From a virus, in the IMG/VR virus record IMGVR_UViG_3300025162_000021, positions 1 to 64,000 of that record: a stretch of 64,000 nt of DNA. One strand, written 5' to 3'. The notes beneath the pieces were generated by a model. It ran no database searches and had not been told where the DNA came from. It was given only the letters and a program-made list of their open reading frames with translations. Shown here piece by piece: positions 8,118 through 17,448 of the stretch; positions within the stretch are counted from its first letter, which is position 1; every line of letters begins with the position of its first letter. The translations under genes were made by a program, and so were the position numbers.

Positions 8118-8636
8118 ATGTTGAAAAAAGTAGCAATTTTAAGTTATGTTTTTTTTGTTCTAGTCGCTAATGTTTATGCTGTGCCGCCCGGGTTTGATCC
8201 TCATCTTTTAGGATACATAGATTCTGTGTGTGCTAAGAATAAAATTCCCCCTGTTGTAGTCTATGCGATTATAGAGGTGGAATCCAAGTGGAATGCACGA
8301 GCATGTGGGCGAGGGACTGATTTCGGGTTGATGCAGTTGAATGTAAACTACATACCCGAGTTCATAGATAAATATGGAAACGCTGGTTACAAGTATAGCC
8401 CGAAAAGTGATCCGTATGATAATGTTGTGATAGGTATCCGCCATTTAAGACGTCTGTTAGATTTATTTCAGGGAGATTACTTTAAAGCCATCATCGCTTA
8501 TAACTGTGGATACTCAAGAGTCATAGAAAGTAAAATCCCCTTATCTTCTATCGATTATCTCGAGAAAGTGCTGATGAACGTTTCTTTTACTGAGACTGAA
8601 ATAAGAAATAAGAGCTCTTGGAGGAAATTCTACTAA
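8118..8636 (+). CDS. Secreted lytic transglycosylase (SLT domain)
   Basis: 172 aa from ATG 8118 (AAGGAG 6 nt upstream); a longer frame from 8076 would start inside the terminator. A signal peptide or signal anchor (MLKK then a hydrophobic stretch to about residue 20, ending ANVYA) precedes the catalytic domain. Catalytic Glu lies in EVESKWN (E55), followed by GLMQLN and the closing AYNCGYSRV motif of Slt-type enzymes. It cleaves peptidoglycan glycan strands, and with export by Sec it could be an endolysin or a virion-independent lysis factor. A second cell-wall enzyme, an amidase, lies at 12974. Confidence 0.85.
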   Translation: MLKKVAILSYVFFVLVANVYAVPPGFDPHLLGYIDSVCAKNKIPPVVVYAIIEVESKWNARACGRGTDFGLMQLNVNYIPEFIDKYGNAGYKYSPKSDPYDNVVIGIRHLRRLLDLFQGDYFKAIIAYNCGYSRVIESKIPLSSIDYLEKVLMNVSFTETEIRNKSSWRKFY

Positions 8637-8659
8637 TTAAGGATATTGAAGGATATCCT

Positions 8660-9406
8660 ATGGCCGTAACAGCTTTTGATAGATATGTTTCTGGTAGAGA
8701 CCTACAAGACGCTTTAAAATATGCCCAGGTAACTCCTTTCGAGAAAGTCCTCGCGGATGCTCGAAATGGGGATATCCGGGCTATTAATTTTATATTTTAC
8801 TCGAGCCGAAAACAAATAGCGGCAGCTTTCTGGAAGTATTTTATGGGCGGAAAGAAAGCTCCCCCTAAAAAGGCGATGCAGAGAATTAAAGCAGGACATG
8901 CTGACGTATTTGCGGCTGAGGTATACGGCATGCTAGCAGATCCGGAAGATTCTGCTAACCCCTTAAAAACATATGATAATTCTAAGTTCAAGAACGAGCC
9001 TGAGTACGAACAATTAAATAAACTCGGGTATTATATTTATAGATATTGTCAGAATCTTGCTTTCAAAATGCTACGAGAAAATCCTGAAGAATACAGTTAT
9101 GGTAATCCTAATGAAAAAGCTCTTCCTCAGGAACAGGTAGCCTCTTCCTTTGATCAGCACATAGAGAATGGTAATGACTTAGCTGATGCTAACGCAGACT
9201 TTGCTCAGGATGTTGAGATAAGTGATACAGAGCAAAGATTCCTTCTTCTTCTGCAAACCAAATATCCTAAGCTATACCCCGTTATTAAAATGAGAACAGA
9301 GGGGAAGAACACTCAGGATATTGCTGTTGTCCTTGGTAAGTCTGACTGGGTTATAAATAAGTACACTGCTTTAGCTAAAGAAGTATTCAAGGAATGGATG
9401 CAGTGA
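8660..9406 (+). CDS. Sigma-70-like transcription factor (possible late sigma)
   Basis: 248 aa from ATG 8660 (AAGGATAT just before). The N-terminal part has a region-2-like helical pattern (KVLADARNGDIRAINFIFY ... AAFWKYF ... YRYCQNLAFKML). The C-terminus is a clear region-4-like helix-turn-helix (LYPVIKMRTEGKNTQDIAVV, then WVINKYTALAKEVF). This resembles phage late sigma factors of the gp55 type. If so it would read TATAAATA-type late promoters, and such boxes precede the capsid gene and the 965-aa virion gene. The similarity is judged by eye and the role is inference. Confidence 0.55.
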   Translation: MAVTAFDRYVSGRDLQDALKYAQVTPFEKVLADARNGDIRAINFIFYSSRKQIAAAFWKYFMGGKKAPPKKAMQRIKAGHADVFAAEVYGMLADPEDSANPLKTYDNSKFKNEPEYEQLNKLGYYIYRYCQNLAFKMLRENPEEYSYGNPNEKALPQEQVASSFDQHIENGNDLADANADFAQDVEISDTEQRFLLLLQTKYPKLYPVIKMRTEGKNTQDIAVVLGKSDWVINKYTALAKEVFKEWMQ

Positions 9407-9936
9407 GAACATTCCAGGCCCGCCTAACTAGTCGCTTAAACTCTCTTCATAGGAAATTAGCGGATAACGCTATCTCTTGGATGGGAGTGTCTACTGATTG
9501 TATTCGCATTACTTTGAAGAAAGATAATGTGGGTGATATAGTAAGTAGGACAGTAGATGGCTTGGATGTAGTCGAGGTCATATTCCCCAATATCATTGAC
9601 GTACCTATGTGGCGGTTTATATCCTCTGATGGAACAGTGGAGAAGCGCGCGACTGTTATTAATGATCCAGAGTCTCCTTTAGAACCTTTTGAATGTTACG
9701 CCCCCGCTACCTCTAAAATAGACCAAGATGATCTCCTCATTAAATTCTTTGATAATCCCGCTAATGAAAACCCCTTGGTGATTGTTCTACAGGTCAAGGA
9801 TGTTTTGGGGTCTTTTGGTCAGCGATCTATTTTATTTATGAAATTAAAAGCCACATACTACGATGGTAATTTACCTGAATTCATAGTTAATAGTGTATTA
9901 GATATGGCGACTAGAAGGGCTACCTTAAAGTGGTAG
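9394..9936 (+). CDS. Hypothetical protein, possible head-neck protein
   Basis: 180 aa; overlaps the sigma-like gene by 13 nt. A short N-terminal helix (ARLTSRLNSLHRKLADN) precedes a beta-rich body (VDGLDVVEVIFPNIIDVPMW). No family recognised. It lies between a transcription factor and a long acidic protein, so context does not settle its role. Confidence 0.6.
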   Translation: MDAVRTFQARLTSRLNSLHRKLADNAISWMGVSTDCIRITLKKDNVGDIVSRTVDGLDVVEVIFPNIIDVPMWRFISSDGTVEKRATVINDPESPLEPFECYAPATSKIDQDDLLIKFFDNPANENPLVIVLQVKDVLGSFGQRSILFMKLKATYYDGNLPEFIVNSVLDMATRRATLKW

Positions 9937-9975
9937 CCTGTGCTCGAACTAATTGTATATTAGAAGGAATATGTT

Positions 9976-12516
9976 ATGCCAGAAAAATTTAAGAAGATGG
10001 TACGGGGTATAGAGAAGTCAGGTAAGCCTGAGGATCAAGCTTATGCCATCGCAACGAGTGCCTGGGAGAAGTCTCATGGCGGCAAGACTCCAAAAGAATC
10101 TGTCAATGAATCTTATGATGTTCTTTCTACCAAAGTAGGCGATCGTTGGGAAGAGACTAAGGCCTCTCTTCTTGCCCTAGGCATGGCAGAAAGTGATCCT
10201 AAGTTTTACTCCACTTTGCTAAAGGAAGTGAAGAAGTCTTTGAAGGAAGATACCTTTAATTCTGACTTCGATCCGGACGCTTGTCAGCGCGAAGATGATC
10301 CTAAAACAGTGTCTGGAGAGGATATGACTCCGGGCGAGAGGACTTTCAACAATCCTGAAACATACACACAGTATGATCCTGATGATGAGAATACTTTAGA
10401 TCCCGATTATATTCATAACGATACTGGCGACACAACTCCCGAAGGCGCTGGCGATCCCAAGGTTAAAGAATCCGTGATTCGCGAAGCCGCAGATTCCCAA
10501 GAATGGGAGTGGAGAGGTCGCTCGACAGTGCGGACTGCCGTGGCTTGGGCTGAGCTCGATGCCGCTAGAATTTTTCAATTTAGATTTGCCTTATCTCGAT
10601 CAAAAGAATCTCATTGGTGGAAAGCCTGGGATCCTCTTGCTGCAAAGGGCGTAAATTCTATAGTATCTTTAAGTATAAAGAAAGTCGGTTCAGATTTGGT
10701 TAAGTCCGATAATCCTAAGCCTTACATAGTAGATACTGTAGGCGAAGAAGATATTCCGGACTTGCTACCTGTGGCTAAAAAGATAGTCGCGGATTACTTG
10801 AAAGTATTTAATGCAAAAAAGTTATTTCAATACCTCTGCCTACGAGCTAACGGCACTGATAAGACCCGCATTAAGTTTTATGGCTTGCTGAGTGGCGAAC
10901 TCAGTAGTTTAGGGCTAAAGAGAGACCTAGAGTCCGAGCAGAAATGCGAGAATCATATTAGAATTTATCAGCAGGCGGTTATGTTCCTTCTAGAAAATTC
11001 TAGTGGACCTAAGGAAAAACCCGTCACAGAACGCGTTGGAGACTCCTTGACAGGCAGAAATACTCCTTCTATTATAAATACGCATCCTGGAATAACAGGG
11101 CAGAACTTAGCTAAGGCTCCTGCGGAGAATCCCGACTTTACTCACGAAAGACCTTCGGCTCAAGTGTACTCGCAAGAGATAGTGATGGTTAGGGAAGACG
11201 AGATGAATGTTGCTACTCCCAAGCAACAGAAAGATACTGGCAGATTCCGGGCTAAAGCTCAGGCCTTGGCTGACACGAAGGCTACTGGCAGGAACTTTAA
11301 GAAAATTATACAGGATAAAGAAGGACTTTTAGGAGGCCTAGGTAAAGTAGCCAATATGGTACACCCCACCTCAGGTCAAACAGAATCTACATTATCTTTT
11401 GCCGCGGTTGTACAAGAGATGATGGATAATGGTTATGCTTTCAACGAGGCCGTTGCTTATACGTCTAAGCAGTATAAAATCCCTATGTCAGAAATTCTAG
11501 AAGACTGTGATGCAGTTGGTATGATTGATGAGGAAGTAACCTCTTCTTCCTTCGGGGGCCCAGGCGGCGGATTTTTGCCAGCAGACGCTAAGCACGATTG
11601 GAAGAAAGATTGGGCGGAGCATAAGGGCGGATCGAAGCAGATGGAGTCCACTGAGCTAGCAAATTGTCCTAACTGCAACATGGATACTGGAGTACAGGAT
11701 TCCACGTATGGCGATTATACTTGCATTAATTGTGACCATTCCTGGGGTCCTATCGGTACAAGTGACTCCAGGTCCGCTGGATTGTTATCTGACATAGACT
11801 GTGATGACAGCTCCAAGAATGCGATGGATGCTGCTGAGTCTTTTGAAAGACAAAAGGAAGGCATTGTTGGCCGTGAATTTAACTACCAGAGACCCACGGA
11901 CGATAACGACGACATTGATTGGCCACAAGATGTGCGCGAGCCAATGTATAATATGGATCCCGAATTAGATACTGACTGGGATGAAGATATCGACCCCGAG
12001 GAACGACAAGAAGAACGCCCAGAAGTAGTTAGAGCTTTATGGAAAAACTTGGCAGATAATCTTACTACTCTGGGAGTAACTCAGGAGAGCCTTAACGGGC
12101 TTTCTATGACTATCCTAGCGAGAGCTTTGGATCTTTGTTATGGTGGAAGATACTGGGAAGCAGCTGATATTCTTGAGGCTTCCATAAGGTCTGATGAACC
12201 AAAGTTGGGTCGAGAAGATATGCCGATGCCTGGTTACCGAGAATCCTATGATGATACTATGAAGGAATTGAAATCAGGACTTCTTTCATTTGAGAATCAC
12301 CTGAAGAGATTAAAAGCACGAAGAGCAGATCCTCAGGAGATAAGAGAACGGGAGAAAGAGATAGAATATTTAAAGCAGGATATTAAAGATCAGGAAAAAG
12401 CCGGATCAGATTTAAACGAAGAGGTCGACGGCGCAGCTATGGAAACTGGCGGTAGCGGTGATGGTGGTCAAGACGGATACGACGTAGATGGAGAATCCTC
12501 AGGAGGGATTGTATAA
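9976..12516 (+). CDS. Large acidic multidomain phage protein with zinc ribbon
   Basis: 846 aa, AGAAGGAATA upstream. The N-terminus (FKKMVRGIEKSGKPEDQAYA) matches a short motif common at the start of phage head-related proteins. A globular domain (about 175-340) is followed by long polar, acidic stretches. A zinc ribbon lies near residues 560-590 (NCPNCNMD ... TCINCDHSW), and the Gly-rich C-terminus (TGGSGDGGQDGYDVDGE) is preceded by a charged coiled coil. The composition suggests an assembly or internal virion protein. I do not recognise it. It overlaps the next gene by 1 nt (TAATG). Confidence 0.6.
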   Translation: MPEKFKKMVRGIEKSGKPEDQAYAIATSAWEKSHGGKTPKESVNESYDVLSTKVGDRWEETKASLLALGMAESDPKFYSTLLKEVKKSLKEDTFNSDFDPDACQREDDPKTVSGEDMTPGERTFNNPETYTQYDPDDENTLDPDYIHNDTGDTTPEGAGDPKVKESVIREAADSQEWEWRGRSTVRTAVAWAELDAARIFQFRFALSRSKESHWWKAWDPLAAKGVNSIVSLSIKKVGSDLVKSDNPKPYIVDTVGEEDIPDLLPVAKKIVADYLKVFNAKKLFQYLCLRANGTDKTRIKFYGLLSGELSSLGLKRDLESEQKCENHIRIYQQAVMFLLENSSGPKEKPVTERVGDSLTGRNTPSIINTHPGITGQNLAKAPAENPDFTHERPSAQVYSQEIVMVREDEMNVATPKQQKDTGRFRAKAQALADTKATGRNFKKIIQDKEGLLGGLGKVANMVHPTSGQTESTLSFAAVVQEMMDNGYAFNEAVAYTSKQYKIPMSEILEDCDAVGMIDEEVTSSSFGGPGGGFLPADAKHDWKKDWAEHKGGSKQMESTELANCPNCNMDTGVQDSTYGDYTCINCDHSWGPIGTSDSRSAGLLSDIDCDDSSKNAMDAAESFERQKEGIVGREFNYQRPTDDNDDIDWPQDVREPMYNMDPELDTDWDEDIDPEERQEERPEVVRALWKNLADNLTTLGVTQESLNGLSMTILARALDLCYGGRYWEAADILEASIRSDEPKLGREDMPMPGYRESYDDTMKELKSGLLSFENHLKRLKARRADPQEIREREKEIEYLKQDIKDQEKAGSDLNEEVDGAAMETGGSGDGGQDGYDVDGESSGGIV

Positions 12517-12977
12517 TGAGAGAAGCAAGAGAGACTTCTATAGACTCTGAAGAATATCAGTCAGAGAATGGCTATATCGACTCTATTTATGGTGCTATTG
12601 ATGATGCCATTAGTGCCGGTGCACAAGACTCAGAGATCGTAGATATGCTCATAGATAGCTTTGATCTCGATGCACAGACAGCTCGTGAGATGGTTGCTCC
12701 CACCGTAGAAGAAGATTCTGATGGGACCGCTGACAACTTTGTACAAGGCCGCCGAAATCACCATGGCGAGAGCGTTATTAAACTGACATCTGAGGATGTC
12801 CTATACGCTATTCTTGAGGACAAAATTTCCTTAGCAGAGGCTCGCTTAGCTATGGAAGAAGCCGTCGCTGTTCCCGCTGAGAAAGAAGAGGAAGAGAAGC
12901 CAGCACCAAAGCCGCCTTTCGCTGATTTCCCTAAGAAAATCGCTAAGAAGGTTAATAAAGAGAACCCAAAGAAATGA
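12516..12977 (+). CDS. Hypothetical acidic protein
   Basis: 153 aa, TAATG overlap with the preceding gene. The acidic N-terminal half has helix-rich repeats (GAIDDAISAGAQDSEIVDML). The C-terminus is Pro/Lys-rich (EKEEEEKPAPKPPFADFPKK). It resembles the ends of its large upstream neighbour in composition and is probably its partner. The function is unknown. Confidence 0.6.
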   Translation: MREARETSIDSEEYQSENGYIDSIYGAIDDAISAGAQDSEIVDMLIDSFDLDAQTAREMVAPTVEEDSDGTADNFVQGRRNHHGESVIKLTSEDVLYAILEDKISLAEARLAMEEAVAVPAEKEEEEKPAPKPPFADFPKKIAKKVNKENPKK

Positions 12978-13546
12978 ACATCATCGAGGATTTTATAACT
13001 ATCAACCCTTATAGCAGGGGAGGCAGTAAGCTAATCAAAGTGCAGGCTATTGTTTTACATTGGACAGCTAACCCAGGCCTCTCTGCTAAAGGTAATAGAA
13101 ACTTCTATGAAGGCCGAAAGCTAGGAAATGACGGCTATGGCTCTGCAACATATATCATAGGATATGATGGAGAGATTGAACAGTGTATGCCCGAGAATGA
13201 GAGAGCATATCATTGTGGTACTTCACAAATCGACCCCGCTTCAGGTAAGTACTACACAGATTGGGCTCGCGAAAAGTTCGGCTCGTACGCTATTGATCAT
13301 GTCAATAGCTCTCCTAATAGTGTGACTATTGGAATTGAAATGTGTCCTGTGGATCTTGATGGAACTTATAATGATGCTACCTGGCAAGCGGGCCTTGACT
13401 TGACTGCTTACCTGTTGAAGAAGTACGAACTAACCATAGATGATGTATGTACACATGAACAGATCGTAGGATGGAAACCATGTCCTATGCTATTCCATAA
13501 AAACCCCGAGAAGCTTGATGAATTTAAACAAGCAATAAGCTTATAG
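12974..13546 (+). CDS. N-acetylmuramoyl-L-alanine amidase (endolysin)
   Basis: 190 aa, 4-nt overlap with the gene before. Amidase_2/PGRP fold: zinc ligands H29 (IVLHWTA), H161 (CTHEQ) and C170 (WKPCP), the ATYIIGYDGEIEQCMPE core, and IGIEM. It cleaves the bond between N-acetylmuramate and the stem peptide. There is no signal peptide and no separate wall-binding domain, so it needs a holin or another export route; none is recognised nearby. A strong terminator follows. Confidence 0.9.
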   Translation: MNIIEDFITINPYSRGGSKLIKVQAIVLHWTANPGLSAKGNRNFYEGRKLGNDGYGSATYIIGYDGEIEQCMPENERAYHCGTSQIDPASGKYYTDWAREKFGSYAIDHVNSSPNSVTIGIEMCPVDLDGTYNDATWQAGLDLTAYLLKKYELTIDDVCTHEQIVGWKPCPMLFHKNPEKLDEFKQAISL

Positions 13547-13549
13547 AAT

Positions 13550-13587
13550 AAAAAACCGCATCTAAAGATGTGGTTTTTTATTTTTTT
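13550..13587 (+). terminator. Rho-independent terminator
   Basis: AAAAAACCGCATC (13550-13562), loop TAAA, GATGTGGTTTTTT (13567-13579, one G-U pair), then ATTTTTTT. The A and T tracts make it bidirectional. It closes the plus-strand operon right at the left edge of the insertion sequence. Confidence 0.88.
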
Positions 13588-13600
13588 CATCGCAAGAAAA

Positions 13601-13623
13601 CCTCGAAATCTTTAGTTTCGAGG
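13601..13623 (+). repeat. IS left-end palindrome
   Basis: 8-bp stem CCTCGAAA/TTTCGAGG with loop TCTTTAG. It shares 15 central bases with the right-end hairpin and is the recognition structure for a Y1 transposase. Confidence 0.75.
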
Positions 13624-13634
13624 ATGAATTGCGA

Positions 13635-13796
13635 TCATCCCTGAGATTCAATATACTTTCTAATGGTTTCATCAGAAGCCTCTCCTATTGAACACGCAAA
13701 GAATCCATCTGACCAAAAGGTTCTCTCATTCCAGAACTGCTTTTTCAAATAACCTTCATGGTCTTCCCAAAGTCGAGGTGAACTTTTAGAGAAGTC
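13635..13796 (-). pseudogene. tnpA (IS200-type Y1 transposase) C-terminal remnant
   Basis: On the minus strand an open frame of about 53 codons reads SPRLWEDHEGYLKKQFWNER, then FWSDGFFACSIGEASDETIR and KYIESQG before a stop. This matches the C-terminal end of IS200/IS605 TnpA (the FW..G.WS.GYF..S.G...E.IR.YI pattern). The frame is closed by a stop just upstream (TAA at 13797-13799), and no HUH or catalytic Tyr region is left. The element could therefore move only with help from a TnpA in trans. Confidence 0.8.
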
Positions 13797-13849
13797 TTAT
13801 GGCTCATACAACACCTATAACCTTTCTAAATTAGTGCTACTAATTAAAT

Positions 13850-15097
13850 ATGAGCGGAACGATACATAGAGCATTGAAAATAAGACTCTATCCCAATAGA
13901 ATACAAGAGACTCAAATACTGAAGACGCTCGGTTCTTGTCGTTTCCTCTATAATCAAATGCTCGCTGAGAGGATCAAAACCTATGATGAATGGAAAGCCT
14001 CTGGCGAAGATGTAAGAAAACTCTATGAATATCAATATAAGACAGAAAAGCAATATAAGCAAGAATTTGAATGGCTTTCTGAACCCGATTCAATCAGCCT
14101 CCAACAATCTCGAATCGATCTCTCAATGGCTTATCAGAACTTCTTCAAATCTCAATCGGGTAAAAGAAAAGGAAAATCAGGATTTCCAAAGTTCCATAAA
14201 CGAGGTCAAAAAGACTCATATCGAACTCTCAATCTTGGAACCAACATAGCAATCAACTACGACACTCGAAAAGTGAGACTACCTAAACTTGGTTGGATTA
14301 CTTTTCGTGACCTTCGCTGTAATACACAAGGAGCAATCAAACAAGCTACTGTAAGTCGTAGCAAAACAGGAAAATACTTTGTATCTATTCTATTTGAGCA
14401 AGAACTCGAATTAGAAGGAGTTGAAATCAATCAGGATCTGAAAACCAAGGGTCTTGATATGAGCTTAGCGAACTTCTATGTAGATGATGAAGGAAATTCT
14501 CCTGCATACGAACGTATCTACCGCAAAAATGAACCACGGTTGAAGTGGTTGCAAAAACAAGTCAGTAAGAAGCAGAAAGGTTCAAACAACCGAAAGAAAG
14601 CTCAATTAAGGGTGAACCAAGTATTTGAGAGAATTACGAATTCCAGGAAGGATTTCTCTCAGAAACTATCTACAAAACTCATTCAAGAAAATGATGTAAT
14701 TGTAGTTGAAACTCTTAATTTAAGAGCAATGGCTCAGTGTTTGAAACTTGGCAAATCGATCAACGACCTTGGTTATGGTGAATTCCTAAGACAGCTTCAA
14801 TACAAGAGCCTTTGGAATAATAAGACCTTGATTGAAGCCGATAAATGGTTTGCCTCTTCTAAAACCTGTTCAAGATGCGGATACGTTCACAAACAACTAC
14901 AGCTGGATGATCGAATTTTCAATTGTCCGAGCTGTGGCTTCGAGATTGATCGAGACCAGAATGCAGGAATCAATCTCAAAAATTATGGTCTAAAAGAATT
15001 AGGGCTGGGACAGCCCGAAATTAAGTCTGTGGAGACATCGATGCACAAGGTCGAGTCTGTGAAGCAGGAAGCCCTGAAATCTTTAGTTTCAGGGTAG
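13850..15097 (+). CDS. tnpB: TnpB, RNA-guided nuclease of IS605 family
   Basis: 415 aa. N-terminal wedge/REC-like region (ALKIRLYPNRIQETQILKTL), then a RuvC core: Asp in KGLDMSLANF, Glu in VVETLNL, and Asp in EIDRDQNAG. A zinc ribbon is inserted (TCSRCGYVH ... NCPSCGFEI). All catalytic acids and both Cys pairs are present, so it should be active. TnpB proteins use a right-end-derived omega RNA to cut DNA matching the sequence beyond the element end. Here the stop codon lies 3 nt after the right-end hairpin, so the RNA scaffold would overlap the 3' part of the gene. The start at 13850 follows an AT-rich stretch without a clear ribosome site. Confidence 0.9.
   Translation: MSGTIHRALKIRLYPNRIQETQILKTLGSCRFLYNQMLAERIKTYDEWKASGEDVRKLYEYQYKTEKQYKQEFEWLSEPDSISLQQSRIDLSMAYQNFFKSQSGKRKGKSGFPKFHKRGQKDSYRTLNLGTNIAINYDTRKVRLPKLGWITFRDLRCNTQGAIKQATVSRSKTGKYFVSILFEQELELEGVEINQDLKTKGLDMSLANFYVDDEGNSPAYERIYRKNEPRLKWLQKQVSKKQKGSNNRKKAQLRVNQVFERITNSRKDFSQKLSTKLIQENDVIVVETLNLRAMAQCLKLGKSINDLGYGEFLRQLQYKSLWNNKTLIEADKWFASSKTCSRCGYVHKQLQLDDRIFNCPSCGFEIDRDQNAGINLKNYGLKELGLGQPEIKSVETSMHKVESVKQEALKSLVSG
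15072..15094 (+). repeat. IS right-end palindrome
   Basis: 8-bp stem CCCTGAAA/TTTCAGGG with loop TCTTTAG, inside the last codons of tnpB. It marks the right end and the likely 3' hairpin of the omega RNA. Confidence 0.75.
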
Positions 15098-15102
15098 TTC
15101 AC

Positions 15103-17448
15103 TTAACAGATCCCTGTCAATCCGGAGTCACTTAATACAACGGTGAGATTATTTTGATACCAGGTATTATTTAGAGCACATAGATAATTGACTTGATACG
15201 TACCTGCAGAAACCATGGGCAATAGGCCAGGATTGCTAGGTATGCATAGCCACCCCACTTCATTGATATCATTTTCCATTCGAGAAGAATGTAATTCTCC
15301 CAAGTACTTTTCTGTTACGTCTATACAGAAAGCTTTAGTCATCGACACATCTATGTAACAGGGTAAAGTAGATACTTTAATAGTCAAATCATTTCCTGTG
15401 CAAAGTCCAACTATACGGCTTGAGCTTACTTTATATCTTCCGTCATAACTGAACCTAACAGGAATAGGGGGATTCCCTATATAGATGGTGTATTGACCAC
15501 TAACTCCCGAGCTTGAATCGGTTGTACTAGAGTAAGGGCCTGGACTATCAGCATTATACATGAGAATCTTCTTTTGAGATCCTGGCACCGCTGTTTGATG
15601 CAAGTACAGGGGCTTATCGAAGGAAGGATTTAAAGTTTGAATAGAAGATATAGATGTATAATCTATATAAGGCGCCCCAGTATACGCTCCATTGTATGAT
15701 ACAAAAGCCTCTGAGGTAAATCCAATAGCGTTAAGCATTAACGGTAAATTATTACCTATAGGTAAATCATTCCAATCCGCTAAACGCCAGCCAGGATATG
15801 TTGTTGATACGATATTGATCCAATTAGCATTTGAGTAGGCCGGTAAATCAGTTAATTTGAATTGAAATACATTAAATGTAGGTACATCACCTGCTATAAA
15901 TCCCGGTACATCAACAGGTGTATCAGATACGACAAAAGAATTCTTAAATACTTTTTTAGCCGCCACTGTATAAATACCCTTAGTTACTTTCTGTACAGTA
16001 GTTGTAAAGTTCCAGGTTCCATTGGTGCTGAGAAGAATAGATATATCTGTGTTCGCCGAAGTAGATCCCTTACCTGAGAAAGGAGAAATGCCTATATCGG
16101 TAGGAGTACACGTCCAGGAGTAAGTAACGGGCAAGTCAAATAAAGAAGACTCCACTCCAGATAAAGGAGGTGTTACTACTTTATAAGTTAACTGTGTAGG
16201 TCTTGCATAATGTGCAGAGAATCCTGGACTTATGGATGCAGCCATTGATGGAAGAGCTGGTTCGTTTGCTTTATCTAAAATAGCAGATAAGTTAGTTGTA
16301 AAAGCGGAATTATCCAAGCCGCCCCAAGCAACTACAATCAGACCGGAGAACTGATTATTTAAAGCTGCCTTTATTTGAGGGGAGGAATAACTAGCAGTTA
16401 AGGAGTCAATCAGGTGTTGTACTCCACCAGACTCATAAGAAATATTAAACATATAAATGCCAGTAGTCGCTAAGGCAGAGGCAAATTGTTTAATTATATC
16501 CACTACTTGATGTATGAGAACCACGAGGGCTTTAACTTTATCGATGATAGCTTGTATGAGTGCCAGTACTGCTGCTTCGGTTGCCTTGGCGACATTTAGC
16601 ATAAAATCAACGAGGCGGAAACAAGCGTCTAAAACTTCTTGGAGGATGCCTAAGTTCTCAGGACTAAAAGTTTCCCAATGAGCTCGAGACTCCGCGGCAT
16701 TTAAATCATTGACAAGAGATACTTGTAACTTCCTAATATTGTCGTTAGAGTCTTTTATATCCTTCACCACCTGAGGCTTCTCGTCGCCTAAAGAAAAATT
16801 GGTAACTGATAACTGAGAACCTTCCACAATAATGTTATCGTGGATTTTCTTCATATCCGTGTTAAGCTCTTTCGCATACTGGTTCACGGTATCTTTATAA
16901 GTTTTTGCTACTTTTTCGAACGCAGAGAAATCTGTAAACCAACTACCCAGCAATGTCATTGTTTTAATGAAGTCATTGGGAAGTGGAGCGGTGACAAGAA
17001 AACCCCAAGCGCCAGTCTGAGTGTACTGGCCCCATTGGGGTCTATAATGATCTTTCGTATTTGCAAAAGAAGCGTTAAATTCTTGAAAAGCTTCCATCGG
17101 AGTTAAAGACGGGATTTTAATATATACGTCTTCAACAATACCCACAGTAGATTCGCGCTTATTTATAGCATTCCACGGGTGGATAACTATGTAACCACCT
17201 CCGACAGATATGAGAGCTTTTAAGTATAATTTTAATTGATCAGCAACTGCTTTAACAGTAGCCGCAACAGGGTCTACTAGGGATTTGAAAAGCCAAGCTA
17301 TGTAATTAAGAGCGGTTTGTACCCACTGAACTAAGTTATCTACCCAAGATAAAAAGTTGTCAAGGCCGTCGAGGACGCTCTGTATCTGGTCCCCTATGTC
17401 TACTCCCAAGTTGTGTATTGTTTGCCAATTGGCTGGACTCGAGGACAT
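15103..17448 (-). CDS. Large virion protein, tail tip or fibre region
   Basis: 781 aa; GGAGG 9 nt before the ATG at 17448. The N-terminal 330 residues are mostly helical, with hydrophobic stretches (WVQTALNYIAWLFKSLVDPV, AVLALIQAIIDKVKALVVLI). The C-terminal half is beta-rich with many Ser/Thr/Pro residues and Trp (FDLPVTYSWTCTPTDIG). This fits a virion protein with an N-terminal attachment or coiled-coil domain and C-terminal beta domains. No family is recognised. It is the last gene of the minus-strand tail block, and its stop lies against the insertion sequence. Confidence 0.6.
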   Translation of the reverse strand: MSSSPANWQTIHNLGVDIGDQIQSVLDGLDNFLSWVDNLVQWVQTALNYIAWLFKSLVDPVAATVKAVADQLKLYLKALISVGGGYIVIHPWNAINKRESTVGIVEDVYIKIPSLTPMEAFQEFNASFANTKDHYRPQWGQYTQTGAWGFLVTAPLPNDFIKTMTLLGSWFTDFSAFEKVAKTYKDTVNQYAKELNTDMKKIHDNIIVEGSQLSVTNFSLGDEKPQVVKDIKDSNDNIRKLQVSLVNDLNAAESRAHWETFSPENLGILQEVLDACFRLVDFMLNVAKATEAAVLALIQAIIDKVKALVVLIHQVVDIIKQFASALATTGIYMFNISYESGGVQHLIDSLTASYSSPQIKAALNNQFSGLIVVAWGGLDNSAFTTNLSAILDKANEPALPSMAASISPGFSAHYARPTQLTYKVVTPPLSGVESSLFDLPVTYSWTCTPTDIGISPFSGKGSTSANTDISILLSTNGTWNFTTTVQKVTKGIYTVAAKKVFKNSFVVSDTPVDVPGFIAGDVPTFNVFQFKLTDLPAYSNANWINIVSTTYPGWRLADWNDLPIGNNLPLMLNAIGFTSEAFVSYNGAYTGAPYIDYTSISSIQTLNPSFDKPLYLHQTAVPGSQKKILMYNADSPGPYSSTTDSSSGVSGQYTIYIGNPPIPVRFSYDGRYKVSSSRIVGLCTGNDLTIKVSTLPCYIDVSMTKAFCIDVTEKYLGELHSSRMENDINEVGWLCIPSNPGLLPMVSAGTYQVNYLCALNNTWYQNNLTVVLSDSGLTGIC

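Larger units (their letters stand above)
13590..15103 (+). mobile_element. IS200/IS605-type element, TnpB with decayed TnpA
   Basis: Both ends carry subterminal imperfect palindromes with the same loop: CCTCGAAA-TCTTTAG-TTTCGAGG at 13601-13623 and CCCTGAAA-TCTTTAG-TTTCAGGG at 15072-15094. This is the hallmark of left and right ends of this single-strand transposon family. Between them are a tnpA remnant on the minus strand and an intact tnpB on the plus strand, the divergent IS605 layout. The right end probably finishes at about TTCAC (15098-15102), a few bases from the stop codon of the next minus-strand gene. The element sits in the gap between convergent operons. Exact ends are estimates. 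Confidence 0.8.
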
